Source of the DNA: Dastarcus helophoroides
Taxonomy: Eukaryota; Arthropoda; Insecta; Coleoptera; Bothrideridae
NCBI GenBank assembly: GCA_028583605.1
Contig: CM053332.1
Location: 27,443,956-27,507,955, forward strand
Length of the DNA stretch: 64,000 bases
Direction of reading: 5' to 3'
Shown: positions 54,901 to 64,000 of the stretch, one piece after another
Layout of the letters: every line of letters starts with the position of its first letter
Numbering within the stretch: the first letter of the stretch is position 1
Program-made: the position numbers and the translations under genes
Notes under the pieces: model-generated
What the model was told of the DNA's origin: nothing
The model's input: only the letters and a program-made list of their open reading frames with translations
Databases searched by the model: none

Positions 54901-57900
54901 CTACTAATTTTCTGTTTTTATTGACTTTGTTTCGCCAAATTTTCTAAATAATTGATAGACTCTTGTTGACGATTTTGTTATTTTTATGTCCCAAATTTTT
55001 GCCATATATCCTTAATGCGAATTTTTGAATTTTTCTTGGGATTGTATCCACAAATGTCGACATACATTGTGAGAATCCTAACAAATTGTAGCTGTATGAT
55101 CAGTCTCCTGGTATCAATCTTCTGGTGTCAGTCTCCTGGTGCTAGTCTCCCGGTGTCAGTCTCCTGGTGTCAGTCTCCTGGTGCTAGTCTCTTGGTATCA
55201 CTCTTCTGTTTTTATTGACTTCGTTTCGCTAAATTCTCCAATGTAATTAATGCTGATGCTGACGATTTCGTTATTTTTTGAGGTCTCAGTTTTTGCCATA
55301 TATTTAAAGAAAACATTTTATTGAGAATTTTTGAGTTTTTCTTGGGAGTGTACCCACAATTATCGCAATATTTTGTGAGAAATCTGTCAAGTTTTAGCCA
55401 TATGATCAGCCTTTTGATTTCAGTCTCCTGGTATCAGTTTTTTTAGTATCAGTCTCCTGGTGCTAGTGGCTTGGTATTAGTCTTCTGTTTTTGTTGACTT
55501 TGTTTCGCCAAAATCTTTAATATAATCATTTGCAGATAATGATTTGTTTTGAATTGCTTCCTGATGTTTCTCTATTTTTTGGGACATGAATTTTTGCTGC
55601 ATATGCAGAGAAAACTTCTTACTTGAGTTTTTCTTGGGATTGTACCTATAAATATCGTAATATTTTGTGAGAATCCTACCAAGTTCTAGCTGCATAATCA
55701 GTCTCCTGATATTAAATCGCCTGATATCAGTCTTCTGATCTCAGGCTCCCGATCTCAGTCTCCTGATCTTAGTCTTCTGATTTTGGTCTCGCGATCTCAG
55801 TCTCTCGATACCATTTTCCTGATCTCAGTCCCCTAGTGCCAGTATCCTGGTATCAATCTTTTGCTTTTGTTGACTTCGTTTTGCCAAATTCTTAAATATA
55901 ATCAATTGCTGATGACAATTTGCTTTAAATTGCTTGCTGATGATTTCTCTATTCTTTGGGGCCTCAATTTTTGGCGTATATACAGAGAAAACTTCTTGCT
56001 GGAAACTTTTTAGTTTTTCTTGGGATTATACCTACAAATATTGCAATATTTTGTGAGAATTCTACCCAATTCTAGCTGCATGATTAGCTTTTTGATATAA
56101 ATTGCCTGCTGTCAGTCTCCCGATCTCAGTCTGCTGATTTTAGTCTTCTGATTTTAGTCTCCTGGCGTTAGTCTCCTGGTCTCAGCCTTTTGACATTAGT
56201 CTGCTGGGGTCAGTTTCCTGGTCTCAGTCTCTTGGTCGCAATCTCTTGGTCTCAGTCTTCTGGCGTTAGTCTCCTGGTCTCAGTCTTCTGGCATCAGTCT
56301 CCTGATCTCAGTCTCTTGGCATAAGTCTACTGGCGTGAGTCTCATGAGTTTCCTGATCCCAGTCTCCTGGTCTCAATTTCTTGGTCCCAGTCTCCTGGTC
56401 TCAATCTCTTAGTCTCAGTCTTCTGGCGTTAGTCTCCCGATCTCAGTCTCCCGATCTCAGTCTCCCGATCTCAGTCTCCTGATCTAGGTCGCCCGATCTC
56501 AGTCTCATGATACCAGTTTCCTGACCTCAGTCTCCTGGTATCACTTCTTTGATGGCAGAGTCCTGGTGCCAGTGTCCTGGTATCAGTATTTTGTTTTTAT
56601 TAACTTCTTTTTGCCAAATTCTTTAATATAATCAATTGCTGATGATAATTTGCTTTGAATTGCTTGCTGATGATTTCTCTATTTTTTTGGCATCAATTTT
56701 GGGGCATCAATTTTTTTCACATGTACAGAGAAAACTTCTTGCTGGAAATTTTTGAGGTTCTCTTGGGATTGTACCTACAACTATCGCAATATTTTGTGAG
56801 AATCCTACCAAATTCTAGCTGCATGATCAGTCTCCTGCTATTAATCGCCTGATATTAGTCTCCTGACCTCACTTTTCTGATTTCAGTCTCCTGATCTCTT
56901 AATCTTGGTCTTCCGATCTCACTCTTCTAATCCCAGTTTTCTGAAATCAGTTTCCTGGTATCAGTCTTTTGGTCTCAGTTTCCTGGTGCTAGTGTCCTGG
57001 TATGAGTCTTCTGTTTTTATTGACTTCGTTTTGTCAAATTCTTTAATATAAACAATTGCTGATGATGATTTGCTTTAAATTGTTTGCTGATAATTTCTCA
57101 ATTTTTTGCGGCATCAATTTTTGCTGCATCTACAGAGAAAAAAATCTTACTGGAAAATTTTTAGTTTTTCTTGGGAATGTACTTACAGTTATCTTAATTA
57201 TTAATGAGAATCCTACCAAATTCTAGCTGTAGGTTCAGTCTTCTGATATCAATCGACTGATATCAGTCTCCTGATCTGTCTCCTGATCTGTCTCCTCATC
57301 CCAATCTCCGGATTTCAGTCTCCTGATTTTGGTCTCCTGAACTCAGTCTCCTAATCCCAGTTTCCTGATCTCAGTCTCCTGGTATCAATCTTTTGGTCTC
57401 AGTCTCCCGGGGCCAGTGTCCTGGTATCACTTTTCTGTTTTTATTGACCTCGTTTCGCCAAATTCTTTAATATAATCAATTGCTGATGATGATTTGCTTT
57501 AAATTGCTTGCTGATGACTTCTCTATTATTTGGGGCATCAATTTTTGCTGCAAATACAGATAAAAATTCTTACAGGAAAATTTTCAGTTTTTCTTGGGAT
57601 TGTACCTACCATTATCTTAATATTTAGTGGGAATCCTACCAAATTCTAGCTGTACGATCAGTTTCTTGATATCAATCGCCTGATATCAGTCTCCTGATCT
57701 GTCTCCTGATTTGTCTCCTGATCTCAGTCTCCTGATTTTAGTCTTCTGATCTCTGTCTCCCGATCTCAGTCTCCTGATACAATTTTCCTGATCTCAGTGT
57801 CCTGGTATTAGTCCTTTGGGCTCAGTCTCCTGGTGCCAGTGTCCTAGTATCAGTCTTCTATTTTGGTTGACTCCGTTTCGACAAATTCTTTAATATAAAC

Positions 57901-60250
57901 AATTGCTGATGATGCTTTGCTTTGAATTGCTTGCTGATGATTTCTCTATTCTTTGGGGTATCAATTTTTGCTGCATATACAGAGAAAAACTCTTACTGGA
58001 AATTTTTGAGTATTTCTTGGGATTACATCTACAAACATCCTAATATTTGGTGATCATCCTACCAAATTCTAGCTGTACGATTAGTTTCATGATATCAATC
58101 GCCTGATATTTGTCTCCTGATCTGTCTCCTGATCTGTCTCCTGATCTCAGTCTTCTGATTTTAGTCTCCTGATCTTGGTCTCCTGAACGCAGTCTCCTAA
58201 TCCTAGTTTTCTGATCTCAGTCTCCTGCTATCAGTCTTTTGGTCTCAGTCTCTTGGTGACAGTGTCCTGGTATCAATCTTCTGTTTTTATTGACTTCGTT
58301 TTGCCAAATTTTTTAATATAAACAATTGCTGATGATTATTTGCTTTCAATTGCTTGATGATGATTTCTCTATTCTTTGGGGCATCAATTTTTGTGCATAT
58401 ACAAAGAAGAATTCTTACTGAAAATTTTTGAGTTTTTATTGGGATTGTATCTACAAATATCCTAATATTTACTGAGAATCCTACCAAATTCTAGCTGTAT
58501 GATTAGTATCATGATATCAATCTCCTGATATTAGTCTCCTTACCTCAGTCTTCGAATCTCAGTCTCCTGGTATCAGTCTATTGGTCCCAGTCTCCTGGTG
58601 CCAATGCCCTGGGATCAGCCTTCTATTTTTATTGACTTCGCTTCGCCAAATTATTTCATATAATCAATTGCTGATGTTGATTAGCTTTGAATTGTTTGCT
58701 GATGATTTCTCTATATTTTGGGGGCATCAAATTTTGCCGCATATACAGAGAAAACTTCTTACTGGAAGTTTTTGAGTTTTTCTTGGAATTGTACCTGCAA
58801 TAGTAATATTTAGTGAGAATCCTATCAAATTCTAGCTGTCTGATCAGTCTCCTGATATCATTGGCTGATATCAGTCTCCTGATCTGTCTCGTGATCTTAG
58901 GCCTCTGATTTTAGTCACTGGTCTCCAGATCTCAGTGTTCTGATTCCAGTTTCCTAATCTCAGTCTCCTGATATCGATCTTTTGATCTCAGTCTCCTGGT
59001 GCCAGTGTCCTGATATCAGTCTTCTGTTTTGCCAAATTCTTTATTATAATCAATTGTTGATGATGATATGCTTTGAATTGCTTGCTGATGATTTCTGTAT
59101 TTTTTGAAGCATCAACTTTTGCTGCATATACAGAGAAAACTTCTTATTGGACATTTTTGAGTTTTTCTTGGGATTGTACCTACAAATATCGTAATATATT
59201 GTGAGAATCCCACCAAATTCTAGCTGTATGATCAGTTTCCTGAGATCATGCGCCTGATATCAGTTTCCTGATCTGTCTCCTGATTTGTCTCCTGATCTTA
59301 GACCCCTGATTTCAGTCACAGGTCTCCAGATCTCAGTCTTCTGATTCCAGTTTCTTAATCTCAGTCTCCTGATATTGGTCTTTTGATCTCAGTCTCCTGG
59401 TGCCAGTGTCCGGATATCAGTCTTCTGTTTTGCCAAATTCTTTAATATAATCAATTGTTGATGATGATATGCTTTGAATTGCTTGCTGATGATTTCTGTA
59501 TTTTTTGAAGCATCAATTTTTGCTGCATACACAGAGAAAACTTCTTATTGGACATTTTTGAGTTTTTCTTGGGATTGTACCTACACATATCGTAATATTT
59601 TGTGAGAATCCTACCAAATTCTAGCTTTATGATCAGTCTCCTGATATCATTCGCCTGATATCAGTTTCTGATCTGTCTCCTGATTTCCGTCTCCTGATAT
59701 TGGTCTCCAGATCTCAGTCTTCTGATCCCAGTTTCCTAATCTCAATTTTTGCCGCATATACAGAGAAAACTTCTTACTGAAAACGTTTGAATTTTTCTTG
59801 GGATTGTACCTACAATTATCGCAATATTTTGTGAGAATCCACCAAATTCTAGCCGTATGATCAGTCTCCTGATATCAGTCTCCTGACCTCAGTCTCCCGA
59901 TCTCAGTCTCCTGATCTCACTCCCCTGGTATCAATTTTCTGGTCTCACTCTCCTGGTGCCAGTGTCCTGGTATTAGTCTTCTATTTTTATTGACTTCGTT
60001 TCGCCAAGTTCTCCAATGTAATCAATAGACTTTTGCTGATGATTTCGTTGTTTTTTAAGGCCTCAATCTCTGCCGTAAATTGAGAGAAAACTTCTTATTT
60101 GGGAATTTTTAAATTTTTCTTGGGATTGTACCGACAATTACCACAATATTTTGTAAAAACCCTACCACGTTCTATCTACATGATCAGTCCCCTGATTTCA
60201 GTCTCCTGATATCAATTTTCTGATCCCAGTCTCCTGGCATTAGCTATCTG
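54901..60250. repeat. compound higher-order repeat: 240-bp spacer plus 14-mer runs (about 424 bp)
   Basis: A spacer (TTTTATTGACTTCGTTTCGC, then TAATCAATTGCTGATGATGA, TACAGAGAAAACTTCTTACT, TTTTTCTTGGGATTGTACC, TACCAAATTCTAGCTG) alternates with 5-30 units of the 14-mer, here mainly TCCTGATCTCAGTC. Spacers start near 54917, 55208, 55490, 55864, 56589, 57012, 57435, 57862, 58286, 58626, 59028, 59428 and 59972. From 56589 to 58286 the step is 423-427 bp. The first copies are the most diverged. No coding frame is shared. Confidence 0.95.
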
Positions 60251-60410
60251 TTTTTCTCAATTTCGTTTCGTTTTTGAAGTGAAAAGTTGATAGGTAAACG
60301 TATGGTTTAGCGTTACCATCACGCGTGACCATCACGCTAATTTGCGTCATCAGTCTCATCAATGTTAATAGTATCTAATATTATAACATTTCGTTGCTTT
60401 TTTTACGATG
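60251..60410. repeat. relic of TTACCATCACGCTAAT element and left 75-bp direct repeat
   Basis: GCGTTACCATCACGCGTGACCATCACGCTAAT near 60310-60341 is two units of the 4-kb minisatellite in part. The stretch from TCACGCTAATTTGCGTCATC (60332) to about 60405 recurs at 60913-60990. Confidence 0.75.
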
Positions 60411-60914
60411 GACTAACTAAATTTTTCCTTGACTTCTCCTATCTTTTTTTCGGTTTCTTTGTTGAAATTTTATTGAAGAACTCAAAAAGATTTTTGACTT
60501 TTTCAACAAAATTTGACTTATAAATGAAAATACTCCACATTAAGTTTGGTGTTAAAAAAATGTTTAAAAGATGATAATTTATGCTTTTTTGTCCAGAGTA
60601 ACGTAAATGTTAGAGTTAGTCCTGGTCTCAGTCTCCTGGTACCAGTCACCTGGTTTCAGTTTCCTGGTCTCAGTCTTCTGGTACCAGTTACCTGGTCTCA
60701 GTCTCCTGGTACCGGTCACATTGTTTCAATCTCCTGCAAATTTTGAGGGTAGAAAACCGGGCCCCGATAAATAAATTTTAACGCAGTACCAAAGGGCCGC
60801 AATGACTAAGAATGCTGATTACAGGGAAATTAGTTGATTTTGCTGAATATTTAGCGAGAATATTTCTCAGTATCTCTAGTTGGTGCTGCCACCAGTTCTC
60901 TATCTGGTGCTATC
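60411..60914 (+). repeat. duplicated segment, copy 2 (14-mer array inside)
   Basis: Partner of 52336-52994, about 85 percent alike outside the minisatellite. The 14-mer run is 60623-60735. It is flanked by the 75-bp direct repeat at 60332 and 60913. Confidence 0.9.
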
Positions 60915-60990
60915 ACGCTAATTTACGTCATCAATCTCATCAATGTTAATCGTATCTAATATTTAAAACATTTCGTTATTTTTTTTAATT
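60913..60990 (+). repeat. right 75-bp direct repeat
   Basis: TCACGCTAATTTACGTCATC, then AATCTCATCAATGTTAATCG and ATTTCGTTATTTTTT, matching 60332-60405 with a few changes. Confidence 0.8.
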
Positions 60991-62375
60991 GATTTGGCTA
61001 AATTATTGAGAATAATTTGTCTACAACGTGTAGGCTCTCAAATATGGAAAACCCCGCCTATGATTTGTTTATTTTTTGTCAAATCACGGGTCAGTGCCGT
61101 AGAGATGCACCGAAACGCAGTAATTGACGTATTAATGACGGGCATTCGGCGCGGTAATTTGTAAACGACAAATCTCACCAATTCCGATTAGCCAGTTCAG
61201 ATGTAGACCAACATAATTACTTTTGGAAAACAATATTTTCAACTATTCGATTTGACACTAAATTCGGTATTACAGTAGATGTACGAGAGTTTACAGCGAT
61301 TGTTGATCTAAATCCGGGCGTATTAGTGGAATATCAATGCGATTTAGTGGACAGGATAACTTTTTGATGTAATTACCAAATTCAAATTCTGGATTACGTT
61401 GGAAATTAACCGCGCGCCGGCGGCCTACAATTTTTTTTTTATAAGCAGAACTAAAATGTATCAAGCCGGGGAATCTGGCATGTAGCAGCTTCTGTAGTTT
61501 TCATTTATTAGCTATCAATAACGACGAAACCTAGTTGTAAAACCAGCAGCCTTATCAGGCGTTGCGTCAAAAGTATTATTCTGAAATAAAGCAAAATGCG
61601 GCAGCTATTATCAACTAGAGACAATAAAATTGTCATGCACTTAGATAACTGAGCGTTCGTACTTCCTATTTTTACGTTGACTTGAACAATTGGCCAAGTA
61701 AAATCTTCTGGTCATATTTTTCAATTTATGGTCGATGTAACTTTTCATAATGACGTTGTGGTGGCCGCATTAAAAAAATAAAGCACCTGACGCTTCTTAT
61801 TGGAAGCAATATAAAGACAACAAACAGTCGGCTATAACTCGGTAGTTACCAGGTCGTAACTTTGGGTTACGATTGTGAATTGCTAAACCCCAACATCTTA
61901 TTGGAGACGAAAGCAACCGTAAAAATACCTATCAATATTTTAGTAGGCTACCGAGTTACACATGAACTATCTACTACGAATATGTGAGCTACATCTCTCA
62001 TTTTAAAAAGGTGGCTTGCGAACTCAACTCGATTATGCCCTTTTGACTTTTAATGGCGTTAAGGGCATTGGGCCAACTTTCATTACCCATTAATTTCTAG
62101 TTTGATATTCTCCTTTCATTAAAAAAAATACAAAAGTTGTTAAAGAGTTCGTGCAGGTTGCAGAATGTTTTGTTCAAATTCGCTAATTCAATCATTTTCT
62201 ACATTTATTTCCCTAGAGACTCTCCAGATTACGATTTCCATAATTTCGACTTTCATAATTTCGATATTCTTTAATTGTTATTTTTCTAAAAAAGTCAATC
62301 TCTATAAAAAATTCAAGAAAGTGCCAGCTTTTTAGATATATGATTAGTTTGGATCTACCTGATAGTTTTCTATGA
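60991..62375. other. unique DNA
   Basis: Mixed composition, no gene recognised. An 11-bp inverted pair TAACTCGGTAG (61835) and CTACCGAGTTA (61948) encloses a hairpin TCGTAAC/GTTACGA (61854-61872), possibly a small decayed element. Confidence 0.4.
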
Positions 62376-62495
62376 CAAAAGCAAGCCTAGATTTTATCTC
62401 GGGTTTTAAGGAAGCTCTATACCAAACTTCATAGAAATCGGTTCAGTAACTGAGCCGTGAAAGCCAACAAACAGAGGAACAAACAAACAGATTTT
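62376..62495 (-). repeat. dispersed arthropod-type repeat module, copy 2
   Basis: Reverse complement of the 38630 module: CCTAGATTTTATCTCGGG, AATCGGTTCAGTAACTGAGC, GTGAAAGCCAACAAACAGAG. It is followed by ATTTTCGTATTTATATTTAG. Confidence 0.55.
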
Positions 62496-62589
62496 CGTAT
62501 TTATATTTAGTTAGGATTAGGATTTATGTAGGGGAAATTCAGGTTCAGATTTCTAGATATAATATTAGTTTGGCTGCATCTAAAACGCT

Positions 62590-62712
62590 TCAAAAAGGGA
62601 CCTATTTTTTATCTCAGCGTTCAAGGAACCTCTACACTAATTTTCCTCAAAATTCGTTAAAAGATTAAATCCTGAATAGCCAACAAACAGACAGGCAGAC
62701 AAACGCACCTTC
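62590..62712 (-). repeat. dispersed arthropod-type repeat module, copy 3
   Basis: A more diverged copy in the same orientation as copy 2: TTTTTTATCTCAGCGTTCAAGG, CTCTACACTAATTTTCCTC, AGCCAACAAACAGACAGG. Confidence 0.5.
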
Positions 62713-62929
62713 GCATTTACGTACTAAGTCAAAATTAAGACGTGTGCAAAGCAAACTTCCTTGTTGGGAATTTTAATATTTAATTGTAACTTTTTTTCAT
62801 TCATAGAGCCTTAATTTATACTTAACTGTTACGCGCGATTACAAAATTTCATATTCAACCTCAAATGTCCAAATTATATGTTTGAAATTGTGACTATTTG
62901 TTTGATTGTTTTATAAAACATATCAAAAT

Positions 62930-64000
62930 CTTGCTTTGAACAATGCGCCATATGAATTTTCCAAATACTACGCTTGTTCGCCCCTAGAGTGGTATCATGT
63001 TGGGAGCAGGAAAGTGAGACCAGGAGACTGAGCCCAGAAGCTTTTTTTAAAACTTTCCTCCATTTTCGCTTCTCTTTTAATATTGAGACATGACATATCC
63101 ACTTTCTAGATAGAAATGTGAAAAAAACGTACAAAGGCGAATTTTTAACAAAATCACCGACGTTTCAGGTTTTTCTAGAAATTTTCCTGTTTTGGCAAAT
63201 TATGAAATATGATTTTCGATTATCTGGGTATTTAATTTAATAAAATTCTGTTACATTCGTATCTAAAACGCCGCGCCATATGGATTTTCCAAACACTCGA
63301 CTTGTTAGCCCCTAAAGTAGGACCATGCTGGGAGCAGGAGAGTGGGACCAGGAGACTGAGACTAGAACCTTTTTTCAAAATTTTCCTTCTTTTAAATTTC
63401 TACATAAAAATTTCGAAAAATACGTACAAATGCCAACTTTTAACAAAATCACTGATATTTCAACTTTTCCTAGAAATTTCCCTTGTTTTGCAAATTTAAA
63501 AAATACGATTTTGGACTATTTGGGGATTTAATATAATAAAAGTTTGTTAAATTTGTATCCATATGGGATTTTCCAAACGCTAGGCTTGTTTACCCCCCAG
63601 AGTGAGACCATGCTCTGAGCAGGAGAGGGGGACCAGGAGACTGAGCCCAGAAGCTTTTTTTCAAAACTTTGATCCTTTCTCGCTTCGCTTCAAACTTGAG
63701 ACATGAAATGTCCACTTTCTACATAAAAATTTTGAAAAAAACGTACAAAGGCGAACTTTTAATACAATCAACGACGTTTCAAGTTGTTCTAGTTATTTCC
63801 CTTTTTGTTTTGCAAATTCACGAAATAGGTTTTTCGATTATCTGGGTATTACACTCAATAACATTTTATTACATTCGTATCTAAAATTCCGCGCCATTTG
63901 GATTTCCCAAAGGCTCGCCTTGTTCGCCCCTAGAGTAGGACCATGCTGGGATCAGGAGAGTGGGACCAGGACACTGAGCCCAGAAGCTTTTTTCAAAACT
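62930..64000. repeat. 330-bp satellite carrying an inverted run of the 14-mer
   Basis: GACCAGGAGACTGAG lies at 63018, 63346, 63631 and 63964, 328, 285 and 333 bp apart, and the array continues past the window edge. Shared words include CGCGCCATATGGATTTTCC, CTTGTTCGCCCCTAGAGT and ACGTACAAAGGCGAA. On the minus strand each monomer holds three near-tandem 14-mer units: TTCTGGGCTCAGTC, TCCTGGTCTCACTC and TCCTGCTCCCAGC. Confidence 0.95.

Overview
This window looks like eukaryotic, most likely arthropod, non-coding DNA. That rests on very high A+T content, the lack of any convincing long reading frame, dense complex satellites, tRNA-like SINE fragments, a dispersed module of a kind common in arthropod genomes, and a complete hammerhead ribozyme motif of the type carried by Penelope-like retroelements. 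The assignment is inference; the sequence holds no gene that fixes the species. No confident protein-coding gene was found. The best coding candidate is a short putative last exon at 39725-39775.

Layout. 1-1430: a 284-bp tandem satellite with a hammerhead-like hairpin in every monomer. 1431-5454: degenerate A/T repeats, then lower-repeat DNA with a 21-bp minisatellite. 5455-9890: two satellites built on AAATTTCGA-type sequence. 10380-14890: a satellite of about 170-bp monomers arranged as a 679-bp higher-order repeat. 14891-17170: mostly unique DNA with a tRNA-like SINE head and a GC-rich island. 17300-24480: A-rich repeats containing a 105-bp palindromic element. 24480-27850: seven copies of a 487-bp satellite, with two more at 30.5-31.5 kb. 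27851-29800: unique DNA. 29800-38600: T-rich repeats containing several copies of a palindromic element with the hammerhead-like core, and the canonical hammerhead at 32522-32568. 38600-39780: unique DNA. 39780-44100: T-rich repeats and a 14-bp minisatellite. 44432-49348: two inverted copies of a 365-bp segment flanking a CAGT microsatellite and more of the 14-mer. 50-52.3 kb: A/T repeats and a foldback element. 52.3-60.9 kb: two copies of a 500-660 bp segment flanking a long compound array of a 14-mer plus a 240-bp spacer. 61-62.4 kb: unique DNA. 62.9-64 kb: a 330-bp satellite containing the 14-mer.

The main theme is repeat biology. One RNA-like motif (CTGAAGATGA, hairpin, CGAAACGCG, 13 copies) shows compensatory changes in its hairpin. 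It sits both in a tandem satellite and in dispersed foldback elements, and one copy lies 240 bp from an intact hammerhead ribozyme. A second theme is repeated reuse of small units: one 14-mer is found as plain arrays, as half of a higher-order repeat, and as a short run inside a different satellite, which suggests how such arrays start. Boundaries in the A/T-rich regions are approximate because everything was read by eye.
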